Shown here: in pieces, positions 1 to 11,110 of the stretch | Numbering within the stretch: position 1 is the first letter of the stretch | Layout: every line of letters starts with the position of its first letter | NCBI GenBank assembly: GCA_025642065.1 | Contig: JAODUP010000070.1 | Location: 281,001-345,000, forward strand | DNA length: 64,000 nucleotides | Direction: 5' to 3' | Source: Paralvinella palmiformis | Taxonomy: Eukaryota; Annelida; Polychaeta; Terebellida; Alvinellidae | Position numbers and translations under genes: made by a program | Notes under the pieces: model-generated | The model's input: the letters and a program-made list of their open reading frames with translations, nothing else | Told to the model about the DNA's origin: nothing | The model's database searches: none

Positions 1-321
1 GAACCAGTCCAATTCTAAGATTGAATTTATCCTGATATCTGGTGCTTTGTTTTTTAATTTATCTTCCAAACAAACTACACTACTGTGATAGGTAGTGCAT
101 ATTTGTATGAGAAATGTAACCACCTCATTAGTATGCAGAATGGTAAATTCCATGTTAAATCTTTGAATAGTGTTAATAAGTTGTTGTATGGAATATAGAA
201 ATGGCAACAAATTGTTGTCTGAATGAATTACATTTAATATTACTTCATAAATAGTTGATCTTAGACATAGAGCATGCAAATCCAGAACTGATCTAACATA
301 TTATTTATTTAACATTAACAG

Positions 322-2472
322 GATGAAAAGGTCAGGTGTCCCATGAGTGGTAAACCTATCAAGTTGAAGGATTTAATTGAAGTAAAGTTTACGCCAATAA
401 AAGATGACGGAAAAAAATCACTCATCACCAAATCGGTAAGCCGGGGAATACAGGCTGACTTTGTTATAATGTGGTCAAGTAATGTATGTAATGCAGTTGT
501 GCTTGCTGCCACTTATTTGGAGTGAAGTTGTTAAGGTTTTGTAGTGAATTTTTGCCTGATTCCGCTGAAAGTACTTTCATGTCGCAGGCTCTTTACCGTT
601 CATGGTAATTCAGACAATGTTTTAATGCTTTCTATGGGTCATAACCCAGAATATTATCAATGGTCAGTAATTACCCAGTGCGTCAGGTAGTTTATCTAAG
701 GTGGAGAAGTGAATATTTAATCGGAGCTTAATTGGATAGGAGAAGAAATACAGACTGTACCTTCTGTGGCATTGATAACCCAACTGCCACCATCCATCAT
801 ATGTTACTCTGTCTATAGAATAATTTCCAGTAACTCATATCCGAAATCACAGCTATTATTTGTATGGAAAATAATTCCATATAAAAGCTGCTCGGTGTCC
901 ATACGGTGGCCTAGCAGTTAAGCAACCGACACCTGGTCACAGGTTCAATCCCAGCAAGAGGTCAAAACTTTTCCAGATATTCATTTCTTGGCTCACAATA
1001 TTGTGGGTGGTTGACTACGTTAAATGGTGCTGCCATCTCCACTAATTTATAAAAAATAGGGGGGGGGGCTTTAAAGACCCCCTGAGTATGTAAAACACTC
1101 TGGTAGTGACCACCCTCGGTCTCTACTCCAATTTTCATACTGAATGAACGAGACAATGACAGTTTTCAGGCAAGCTGTCATAACAATAATCTTACCCTGT
1201 TAGAGAGAAATCTGAGGTATTGTAAGCCTACAGCAAGGTGGAAAACGAACAAGGGATCCCATAATAATGTTCTAAATAACTGAGGGAACTGCTGTTTAGT
1301 TTATTCCTAATTTGTATCATAATAAGGTCATAGAATCTAATATAGGAATAAATATCCATTTGATGACCAATATAGTTGCTACCTCTTGTGTGATTTCAGC
1401 CATTTAAATAAATGTGAAGCAGCATTTTGTTAGCTGCCATGACGCCACCGGCTTTATTGGTGATGCCACAATTTATTATTCTGACTGAATTAAAGTGCCC
1501 TGAACAAAAGTTGTATCATGTCATCCCCCTCCACCGCTAACACAAACAGACTACTTAATGCTATATATTGTTCATTTATTATGCAGTTCACATTCATGGA
1601 CCCCAAACAAAGAATTCTAATGGAACCAGACTGTACTTTCATTTTTAAATGTATAAATTGATAATTCAGCTCGGTCAACAATAATATGAACTAGCATAAA
1701 ATAGTATGTATCTGTTAGAGTGGCTATATCATATACTGTTTTGTGTATATTTACTCAACAAGGCTAGGTATGTCTGTGCTGTAACTAACGATGTACTTGG
1801 TAACTCGGTCCCTTGTGCTGTACTCAAAACATCGTGAGTAAATTATAATTTTTCTCCATGTCTTATAGCTGTTCTATAAATGTGATATTGAACATTGTTA
1901 TCTTTAAATAGTTGTTATACATTATAGTTTCTGTTGGACATAGTATATAGCTAGTTTACCACAACAACAATAACGACATCCTATAAAAAGATATGTTTAT
2001 CACAGTATATATGTAATAATTTAAAATTTATCAGTCTAATTTAAAGTCAATTTGGAGTTATATCACATTATGTTTCCCAGAGAATTGATGGATTTAAATC
2101 GTTTTTCAGAGGAACTGTTGTCACTGTGGAATGTGTTGAAAAACTGATAAGAAAAGACATGCTGGATCCAATTAATGGGAAGAAATTGACAGAAAAAGAT
2201 ATAATTCATTTGCAAAGAGTAAGTGAACATTGAAATCAGAGCGATAAGCTTGTGAAAGATTGGAATAAATGCTGTTTATAAGAGGTCCTATGTGAACATT
2301 TCACTGAAGATTGTGTGCTGATTCTGTGAGATAGTGCTATCCCTTTATATTCTGCCTTCACATATTTTTCATAACCTAACCATATTCCTTTACTGTATTG
2401 TAGGGAGCCACCGGATTTTCTGGATCTGGCCTCAAACTGGATGCCAAAAAAGATGGACCCACAATGAATTAA
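322..2472 (+). CDS. NOSIP: NOSIP C-terminal exons (5' part outside window)
   Basis: Four exons, 322-435, 1763-1833, 2110-2218 and 2404-2472, splice in phase (0, 2, 0) to the last 120 codons of nitric oxide synthase-interacting protein and end at TAA 2470-2472. Recognisable segments are CPMSGKPIKLKDL, then YVCAVTNDVLGNSVPCAVLK, then VECVEKLIRKDM, and a terminal GATGFSGSGLKL. These match the second half of the split U-box/RING-like fold of NOSIP, a conserved E3 ubiquitin ligase that in vertebrates also binds NO synthase. All introns use GT/AG; the acceptor of the first visible exon is at 320-321. The N-terminal half must lie left of position 1. The middle exon is only 71 nt and was found by matching the family pattern. 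Identification is from remembered family sequence, not a search. Confidence 0.9.
898..1150 (+). repeat. tRNA-derived SINE, family B, in NOSIP intron
   Basis: The head resembles a tRNA (A-box-like tggcctagcagttaagc, B-box-like ggttcaatcccag). The body (cttggctcacaatattgtgg, then a G run and accaccctcggtctctac) recurs at 14818-14998 (-), 18941-19160 (+) and 36838-37110 (+). Pol III-type promoter boxes plus a shared non-tRNA body define a SINE. Confidence 0.75.
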
Positions 2473-3987
2473 ACTCTTTTCATTTGATTGTTTTTAAAAT
2501 GGCAGCTAATAATGTGTTCAGATTTTCACCTGATCAGTTCCGAATGGGATTCTTTTATCCTGCAGGCAGGTTCAGCAATTGGAGATTCTGATTATAAATA
2601 GATGTAAAATTTCTGTCTATGCTGTTTGTGTATTCTGAAAAGTTTAGGAAGCAAAGCTGTCGGATCATTGTTTTGATGAAAACCCAAACATATGCGCATT
2701 TCAAATTTTAACTAGTTTTGACATTTATAATTATTAACGTTTATAATAACACCAGTTTTTTATTACAATAACCTTTCTGGAAGTGCAGTGGGTTTAATAA
2801 TGTAACATTAAAATTTAAAACTGTGATAATTCAGTATGTTGGTTTTTAGGAACTCGGGGATATTCAGCAGCATTTTTTATGGAAGTTTTTGGCTTTCAGT
2901 AGATCTCGATGGAATGTTTTGGAGCATGATGCATTGACTTCGATTTAAACTGCTGTAACAGGTTTTTTTAATTTAGTTGGATCAGCTGGGCATAGATAAC
3001 CTAGCACCATTGCAGTGCTATTCAGTAGATTACTCCCAAAGACATCATTGTGTAAAGAGTGCCCATAATTGATTGAATAAAATGGGTTGCAGTCTATGTT
3101 CAGTGGGGTTTTAAACTAGCAGTTTTATTATGGGAAAAGGATCAGAAAAACCCATCCAGATTTTTTGAGATGCCAACCAGTCTAGATTTGGGGTCAAAAA
3201 TGCCACTCCAGTAAACTGTCTGTTGGAAGGTGGGTAAATGAAGTAGAAACTTAGAGCTGAACTGATCAACCACCAGTAAAGAGGCTGTATTGCCAAGCTA
3301 GCTAATGTATGTATAGCATAGTTAGACCAATAATCTGTGTAATGTTATATTAGACCAATGATCTGTTTAATGTAATTTATAAAGTTATAAAAGTACACAT
3401 CTCATTAAGTCACGAAATTATTCAGTTTTTTTGTAACAACCTTATTTTAATACGGTATTAACATTATCTGAACTGTTTAATGTTTGGTTAGTAGTATGTA
3501 AACTTGTAGGGTATGTTCTGATTTGGCACTGATTGTTCAATTTGTCCTAGTTTCATTGTCTCATTAAACTTCACAATCCCATCTGCTAGTGGCTACAAGG
3601 CATCTAAATTTTCTTCAACACAAAACATGAAGTTTATCTTAAATTAATCTCTAACAGTGATATATATAATTTGTTGAGCACTCCGCACAGAGTTAAAGTT
3701 TTCATGTATTTGTTTTAAAGATGGCAATTGAATAAATATTAGTAACTCCAATCATTTGTATATATCTGATATTTAGTTGTTGTTCTTTTCTGGTATTTCA
3801 TGAATTTGTTTGCTTATTCACATGACAACCTGCTTATCATCAACAAAAGTAGACAAACGTAATCATTTCAGAATGTATCAGTAGTTATTTTATTGAGGTA
3901 GCCACAAGCATCAGAGCATTTTGATATATGTTGGTTCTGTGTTGTAATTTGATGTAATCCAATGAATAAAATCACTTGTATTGTTTT
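2473..3987. other. NOSIP 3' UTR and downstream flank
   Basis: No further coding exon is recognised after the NOSIP stop. An AATAAA at 3076-3081 is a possible polyadenylation signal; others occur further right (about 3729 and 3964). Otherwise this is AT-rich sequence with nothing recognised. Confidence 0.4.
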
Positions 3988-3994
3988 TTATCAG

Positions 3995-4189
3995 TTGATG
4001 ATGGTGATTTATGTGTTATGGCCACTTTTGTGCACGTGGTAGGCTAAATGGGCCGAGTGACCTTCAAAGGCAATGCAGCGAAGTAAAAAATGAAACACCC
4101 AAGGTTCAGATATGTCCACGCCGAGATTCAAACACGGGTGGTAGCGATCTGTGATCCAACATACTCCCATTAGATCATGGAGGCACCCC
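3995..4189 (-). repeat. tRNA-derived SINE, family A, with target site duplication
   Basis: A full-length copy in reverse orientation. Read on the minus strand it starts with a tRNA-like A box and B box, then the conserved body gcccatttagcctacca and a (TGA)n/(ATC)n tail. The direct repeat TTATCAG at 3988-3994 and 4190-4196 flanks it exactly, as expected for LINE-mediated insertion. Related copies lie near 16436, 20410, 28752, 31230, 40474, 52305 and 53358. Confidence 0.85.
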
Positions 4190-4273
4190 TTATCAGATGT
4201 CAGAGATATCCAATAACTTGTAAGCCAAATACCCAGACATCTATATCAGTTTCCCCGCTGTTTAATATAAACC

Positions 4274-4918
4274 TTAAAGGGATAGTCCACCTTCATTTCA
4301 AATTTTCAGCACTAGTACAGCTATACTCACAAATATCATAAATAATGTCAAAATGTGTAAACGATCACCCACATTTTAAATATTTCGGTTCAAAGTGCTG
4401 ATTAATCGACTTTTAATGGCCTATGGGTACCGCTATTTTGAAGCTAGACAAGAGACCAGAAGCTCCTGAATGCTGATGTCACTTCAACACATCCGGTTAA
4501 CCTGAAGTCTGTAGAGCCTGTGCAAAAGCATAAACAAGTGTGAGCAAAGTATTATTCCAGAACATAACACAACTGCGTTGTTAAAATTACATCATGAATG
4601 ACATACAACCACATCAGTTTGAGCCAGAAGGAACCTGACAAGAGGAAGATGATTTGAAATGGCTAAGATATTAACACTAAAAAAAACCCATAATCCACAT
4701 CAGTATAGAGATCGCCGATGTGACGTCAGAGCATTTCAGTTTGCTCCTTCCCGCCTTTGAATCTGGCTTCTGGTCCAGCCTTAATGGCGGCCCTCTAGTA
4801 ATTTGGATTATTTCCCTATATCAGGTATATTTTGTGATTATTGTTGTGGAAATTATGGTTACTGTTCTAAGCATTACATATTTAAAACATATTTTCTCAG
4901 GGTGGACTGTCCATTTAA
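4274..4918. mobile_element. TTAA-bounded palindromic MITE
   Basis: The ends are inverted repeats: ttaaagggatagtccacc at 4274-4291 and ggtggactgtccatttaa at 4901-4918, 16 of 18 positions matching, each starting with TTAA. There is no ORF of note. TTAA at both ends is the target duplication of piggyBac-type transposases, so a non-autonomous piggyBac-like element is inferred. A degenerate relative lies at 29813-30545 in a CTR9 intron. Confidence 0.75.
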
Positions 4919-6329
4919 TTCCCATCAATTTACCATATTCTGTTTACGGATGGTATCATAATGTCATTAACATGGGAACAACATAAAGGCTCAACACTAG
5001 TTTAATTCACTGTTTTATTGATGTCACTGTATGAGATATAAAAAAAAGGTTAATATTCAAAACCAGAAAAATACACAAAACAAAGACAATATTGAACCTA
5101 GAGAAGCTAACAAGACATTATGGAGACTATGAACTGACAAAATGTCAAACATCTTTCTTTCATTAATCACTACAATCATAAAAGTGATGCACACTAAGGG
5201 GGAACTATTTCGCACACAATCATAAAGTGATGCACACTAAGGAGTAACTATTTTGCACACAATCCAAGTCCCTGCTTCACAGATCAATAGAGACGAGATC
5301 AACTATCCTTTTAAACCTAGCTTTTCCAAGTGTAAACAGGCTTCTTAACAATTGCTCTACTTTAACATTATTTAATAAGTTGAGCACACAGTGACCAAAT
5401 CCGTCAATAATATCGCTAGTGTGCCTCTGAAAACAATTTGATGTACGAAATTGGATAATGCAAAACATGAAATGTTCAACAAAATCCAATTCCTCCAACT
5501 GTAGCACAGTTAAGGCAACACGAACACACTGATAGCAAAATAAGTACTGAAAGTCTTTCCTCCGTCGCTTAAAAAAGGTTTTCTGCAACTACAAACTAAA
5601 ACAACAAATTCCTTGGCAGTGGTACTATAAAAGTTAGCTCAATCAATAAAGTATAAATCTCAGTAACATGTATTTGTGGCTATTGGCTGAACCAAGGTTA
5701 TCCTGGCTAGGCTAGAGATGGTTGGCATGGGCGAAGAGGTTCCATGTCTCCAGTTTGAACGACCACTCTGATTGACCAAGATGAGTAACTGGACTGTATG
5801 CATAGCAAAGCTGGCACCAGGAAGTAAAAGTATACCTGCCAGAGACCCAATGATTGTGCTTTTCTTGTACAGGTTTGTGTCTTAGAAGTGAGCCACAGAA
5901 AATTTCAACAAGCAGTAAAACACTTACTTCTCTGTAGGCGAATACTGGATTTGGACAATAAACCATTACATCAGTTCATAAGTGAATGAGAGCATCCTCA
6001 CTGAGCATTACCGATGATCCTAATATACACACTACAATAACCTAACGTGATGAACTGCTACATGAATGATAATTTGAATGTTTGTTGCATTAACAAGTCT
6101 ATTGTTGTCATGTCCAGAATAGTATACCTTAACCCTGTACCAGGTGTGCCAGTGAGCTTGATTCTCTTCAAGGATATTGGCACCATAGAAATTTATTATT
6201 ATTATAAAAATGAGTAATACCAGCTCTAACAGCAAGCAAAATACGAGACCCCTAATTGTATAATTCATCTGTCAAGTCATTTTGTGACAGTTCTGTCATA
6301 GAAGCCATCGACCGAGCTTGAAATACAGA
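4919..6329 (-). other. Probable 3' UTR / downstream flank of zinc-finger gene
   Basis: No coding sequence is recognised here. A 103-codon minus-strand ORF at 5277-5588 resembles nothing I know. Minus-strand AATAAA motifs occur near 6190 and 5012 and could end the transcript. Confidence 0.35.
5173..5259. repeat. Two-copy 44-bp tandem duplication
   Basis: Units 5173-5216 and 5217-5259 are near identical (both contain gtgatgcacactaagg and gcacaca). They lie in the putative 3' UTR or downstream flank of the minus-strand zinc-finger gene. Confidence 0.8.
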
Positions 6330-7976
6330 CTAGTGTCCATTAACAAAATGGGATGTGAACCCGTATACGTCATAGAATTTTGTGCAGCACATGTTGCATC
6401 TCCACGGATCCTCACTATTGTGCAAACCCATGTGCATGAAATACAGGGCACCATCAAAGAACATGATGTCACAGTGCTGGCAGGTCCATGCTTTTCGCGT
6501 ATTGGTCTTTTTCACATTGCTACCATCATGCTCCACCTCACTTTTCAAGCACATAGGCTGTATGACTGCAGCAGATACACCTGAATATGAGTACTCACTT
6601 TCTCTACACTGGGTGCAGTCCAAGGAACCTGGATCATATTCCGGTGGTTGACGAGGATTTGGCATGACTGGTCTTATGAGGGATGAACCAGACACATTAC
6701 GCCTTTCTAGATGTGTCAGGGTCTTCTCATCGCTCTGAGATTCGCTACCTTCCGATCGTTCAGACCTAACTCTATCTGAATTCATCTCATTCTGCTGCGA
6801 GGACTCAGCTGGTTTATCGCTTGGGCTAACTGTCCTCTCACACTTTGCATCAGGGTTGGACAACTGAGGTGAACTGGCTTCTTGGTTGAACCTCTGCTCA
6901 GGTGACATGTTGGTAGTTGAGATCTCGTTTTCCATTGGATTCACTTTCTGAATGCTGGCTGCGTTCTGGGACCTGATATGCTCAAAGTAATCATCAGGGG
7001 GCTCTGGTTTTATAAACACAGTATTGTCATTGCGATTAACGGGTCTTCCCTGTGAAAAGGGCACCAAAATGCTGTAATTCGGACGAGCAATTTGATTCAC
7101 TTCAGCTGGCTGCAGCTGTTCATTTTGGTGTTGTCTCCTACTGTGACCATGCGTCTCGGACTCTGGGAAAACACTCCCTGGTTGGTTTCCATCATGGCCG
7201 CTGTATTCATTAAAAACGTCCAGTGGCTCCATCATGTTACACCTTCTCAGAGCCTCCAGCGCTGCTCGTGTTGGACTCATCAGGCTGTAATCCAAATCGC
7301 TGAGTACATCACAGTGCTCTAATTCCATAGGTCCATGATGCGAGTCAAGTTTCGAAGCAGAACAGGCCACCATGATACCAGGTGCCTTCTGTCCACCAAT
7401 GACGTCACCACCAGGATTGTAGGTCGTATCGGCCTTGATGGTTGGCACTTTCCTACTTCTGTTCCTCCTGCTTGGAATGCGACCATGTTTAATGATCTTG
7501 TGCTTGCTGAGATCAGATGACCGTTTTGCTTCATAGCTGCATGTGTCGCATGCATAAGGGCGGAGGTGAGAGTGAACTGCTAGGTGAGAACGGACACATC
7601 TTGGATTGTCTGACTGATAGCTGCAGTGCTGACACCTGTACAGTCCCGAGCCTGGATCACGGAAAACCTGCAGTGGATTCCGGTTAGCCAATGAGCTGCT
7701 AACTGTGTGATTCTTTCGTATGTGTTTCAAGATCTTGTGCTTTTTTAGATCTGGTAGGCGCTTTGCCTCATAGCTGCACATGTCACAGCCATATGGCCTG
7801 GCATTAGAATGGACAGCAAAGTGAGAACGCAAGGAGCTACCATAGACAGATTTATAACTACACAGGTGACACTTGTATAGTCCAGTGAGCTTATCCTTCA
7901 CAACACGAAAACGAGGAAATCCGAAACCTGCCTGCATCATACGACAGTTATTACTTTGGATTCCTGTACCATCCAT
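6330..7976 (-). CDS. Ikaros/hunchback-type C2H2 zinc-finger transcription factor
   Basis: One uninterrupted 548-codon frame with an in-frame TGA 15 nt upstream of the chosen ATG, so the coding region appears to be a single exon. Residues 34-85 and 113-164 form two pairs of C2H2 fingers. The pairs resemble each other (CSY, the HS-x-x-RPY linker, CSYEAKR, HKI-x-KH), suggesting an internal duplication. A final pair at 497-548 (CQHCDIMFFDGALYFMHMG, then CNMC and a closing H-x4-H) matches the C-terminal dimerisation fingers of Ikaros, Pegasus and hunchback proteins. The middle is Ser/Gln/Glu-rich, probably disordered, and holds an IKPEP SUMO-type site. A nuclear DNA-binding regulator is inferred. 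The exact orthologue is unclear, because canonical Ikaros or hunchback finger spacing differs. Confidence 0.85.
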   Translation of the reverse strand: MDGTGIQSNNCRMMQAGFGFPRFRVVKDKLTGLYKCHLCSYKSVYGSSLRSHFAVHSNARPYGCDMCSYEAKRLPDLKKHKILKHIRKNHTVSSSLANRNPLQVFRDPGSGLYRCQHCSYQSDNPRCVRSHLAVHSHLRPYACDTCSYEAKRSSDLSKHKIIKHGRIPSRRNRSRKVPTIKADTTYNPGGDVIGGQKAPGIMVACSASKLDSHHGPMELEHCDVLSDLDYSLMSPTRAALEALRRCNMMEPLDVFNEYSGHDGNQPGSVFPESETHGHSRRQHQNEQLQPAEVNQIARPNYSILVPFSQGRPVNRNDNTVFIKPEPPDDYFEHIRSQNAASIQKVNPMENEISTTNMSPEQRFNQEASSPQLSNPDAKCERTVSPSDKPAESSQQNEMNSDRVRSERSEGSESQSDEKTLTHLERRNVSGSSLIRPVMPNPRQPPEYDPGSLDCTQCRESEYSYSGVSAAVIQPMCLKSEVEHDGSNVKKTNTRKAWTCQHCDIMFFDGALYFMHMGLHNSEDPWRCNMCCTKFYDVYGFTSHFVNGH

Positions 7977-10060
7977 CCACTGTCCTGATCAGCTGAATTT
8001 ACCTTTTATAAATATCTTCTTGAAAAGCTAGAGTGCCTTCTCTTGTTTTATTCCTATCTGAAAGAGTAATATGGAAATATAAGACTTCTGTTTTATATAC
8101 ACCCATAATACATGGACAAACCAACCCTCTGGATCTGTGATACCATTGATTGCAGCCCATGTTTAATATACGGACCATGTAAAATGCAGCCCACTATGTC
8201 AGTTTTGATGCGATAAAATACCCATATATTATTTACATTGGATTACACTGTTTTTAGTAAATGCAAAAGGGCAGTTATTTTACATAGCTTAGCTACCTCA
8301 AACGAGGGAGACGCATATAAGGTGTGTAATTTAATGCTTCACCATGGGGACTAATTCTAAATAAATTTTGAATTTAAAATATATGGCATATTTGGTGGAG
8401 AAAACCTTGCCAGTTGCCTGGTTGGGTGATGAACTCCTACTACATTGCCATGGCCAAAATTCGAACCTCCAACCTGCTGCACAGCATGACCATGAGAAAG
8501 GTCCCAGGCTCTTACTCACTAGGCCATAGAGGTGGTATATAGCTGTCTATGTAATTATAAATTGTATACATATTTCAGTGAATAAAAGATTGAGTTCATT
8601 TGTGGGATTTTTATTATATGCATATATCATTTTATATATTAGTAATATTAATACATACATGCTATGTATTAATTTAGTATAATATATATGGTTAGGATCA
8701 TGATGATAGCATTATTAATACATACAGAGTGACACTGTTTATGCATACTTTTATGTACATATCGTTTTATATTACATACACACAAATGCCTATTTTATAT
8801 CAGTTGACTTATTATCATTATCATATTGCATCCAGAGTTTGTGAATTCTGACTTCCAAGAAAAGTAAAGATTGCCTTAGTTTTCCATCTGAAACTAAAGA
8901 TACCTGTGTCTGAACTAAGTACGACTCATCATGCAGGGGAGAAAGTAACATGAATAAGCTAATTTGAGTACATCCTCTGTTGTTTAACCCGGTATGCCAC
9001 CCTGGCCAATCCAATTGCAATAAACAATGCTAAAATAAATGGATTGCATTCCACATACATAGTATGTAAATGTAATTACAGATACACATAGAAGGATCTA
9101 CTGAAGATCTAGCTATTTCATATAATAAAAATACTTAGTGTATATCTAGATTCACTGTGTTTAGCCTTTACGGCTTTAGCTTTTACTTGTTTTAGGCCTT
9201 GAAATTCAAGTTGAATTTGTAAGTGACACTGACAGTCTCAGTCTGCACCAAAATAACCCCAGTATCAAAACATAGATCTAGATGATATAGGACAAACTTA
9301 CAAGCACGTAGCTTTATAATCCAAATTATTTATGTGTTTTTGTTTCACATTTTCGAATACCGTAATTTCCGTAAAGTTCTGCAGCTTTTCAAATAAACCC
9401 CGTATCTCAAATCAAACAAGACAAATTATGCAGACCTCCGATCGTCTGTCAGATAATAATGAAGACAGGGATATAGAATACTTACCAGTACTCCCGATTG
9501 TATTTCATACTTGGCTGTAACAATTATAGTCTATATATTATAATTGCTCGCCGATCTGTGAACATATTTTCATATGTTTGTCTGTTTATGAAAACTCCGC
9601 GACAATAATTTTCACGCAAGGTATTTAACTGGTAATAACCATAACAAATCGGGTGGGAAGTCCGCGACGTTCATAAGTTAGTTCTGTGAGATGTAAGATG
9701 TTTCGCCACCATGATATAAACGTTCCCCACACATTTCTTTGTTCAGCATTTTAGATACAGCATATTTAGGATTTCAGTGAACATCACCCGTTATTTTCTC
9801 TGATAGTAATTAAATGTTTTGTTAATTAATTGAATATTCTAGCTATTGCCGGGTTTGAAACAAAAGTTGTAATGCCGCCACACACAAATGGCGTCAGCTT
9901 GCTGATCTCCATCTCTCAAGGAAGGGATACTCAGCAAAATAAAGCCAAGCACCAGGGGGTCCATTACACGATAGGCCTAAACTAAACTACGCAATTGCAA
10001 ATCGGTGCCAAACTTTCAATATTATATTGTTGTTGGATTGGTTTAATATAATTATAATCA
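7977..10060. other. Upstream flank of zinc-finger gene
   Basis: This should hold the zinc-finger promoter and any 5' UTR exon, but I cannot place either. Apart from the SINE at 8285-8535 it is AT-rich sequence with nothing recognised. Confidence 0.3.
8285..8535 (-). repeat. tRNA-derived SINE, family C
   Basis: Shares an ordered set of blocks with 10085-10345: aaatatatggcatatt, ggagaaaac, gttgcctgg, attcgaacctcc, ctgcacagca and ggccatagagg. On the minus strand the B-box-like ggaggttcgaat and an A-box-like head are visible. Confidence 0.7.
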
Positions 10061-10084
10061 CAATTTCGCCGAAATGGCTTAATT

Positions 10085-10345
10085 GGCTACTTCAAATGAG
10101 AGAGATCCATATAGTCTGTATTTTACTGCTTCACAACAAGAACTAATTTTAAGCAAATAGATCTACAAAAATTTACAATATATGGCATATTCGACGGAGA
10201 AAACATTACGAGTTGCCTGGCTGAAGGAAAAACTTCTATCTATAGTGTCAAAGCCGGGATTCGAACCTCCGACCTCCTGCACAGCATATGCATGTCCATA
10301 AGGAAGAAAGGTCACCCTCAAATCCATAAGGCCATAGAGGAGTAA
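10085..10345 (-). repeat. tRNA-derived SINE, family C
   Basis: Second copy of the family seen at 8285-8535, with a better B box (complement of gggattcgaacctccgac). Both copies lie upstream of the zinc-finger gene, in the same orientation. Confidence 0.7.
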
Positions 10346-10551
10346 CAGACACCTGAGCAGGTAGCTGAAGTTGATCCTAGTTTAAAAACAACTAAAGTAC
10401 ACACATCCAATCATTACTGTAGAATCGGTACTGTATTATGTGTTATAATAGCGGCTCGGGCTCACCTGCAAATCGTCAATCTCACCGTCCTCCGCTCTGT
10501 AATGATAAAATATTTATGTCGTATATAATAGTGTACGGTTATCCCTAGTGG

Positions 10552-10553
<2 letters not shown>

Positions 10554-10586
<33 letters not shown>
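10554..10586. repeat. (TA)n microsatellite
   Basis: Uninterrupted TA dinucleotides. Confidence 0.95.
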
Positions 10587-10587
<1 letters not shown>

Positions 10588-10964
10588 CCATTTTATTTGA
10601 GACCGTTTACGCAGACTGTCATATACATGCATTTGCAAGTATTTTAGGTTGATATGTGTGCATGGGATGTGCATGTGTGTGGGTGTCTGGTATTTATAGT
10701 TGCGCATTTCGATGCTAGCATCGAACATCTTCAGCCAAACTATGTACAATGTATGGCCGGGATATCATTCTATATTATATCATTTCAGACTTAATTGTAC
10801 TTTCCGTACATTTCACAATTTGGTGGCTAGTGCTACGTTAACAAACACTGAAACCGTTTTAGTATGCCCTAGCTTAATAAAAACACTACATGCAGCAGTA
10901 TTCATATAAAAGTGGCCACAGCACTGAAACAGCATTATGATGTCAATTGATCAACGTAATTAAG

Positions 10965-11110
10965 CTAGTATTACTTGTTCTTTTGGACCTGTCTGCTGCA
11001 TTTGATACAGTTGACCATAATTGTACTTTCCTCTAGTCTGTTAATTCATGGTATTTTATCTGTTGTTCAGTTTTTGTTATCTGGTGTATCCACATGGTTG
11101 TATAAGGTCT
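10965..11110 (+). pseudogene. Non-LTR reverse transcriptase fragment
   Basis: The frame from 10971 reads LLVLLDLSAAFDTVDHN, the domain A signature of Jockey/CR1-type LINE reverse transcriptases. The downstream reading frame decays quickly, so this is a dead fragment. Confidence 0.75.
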
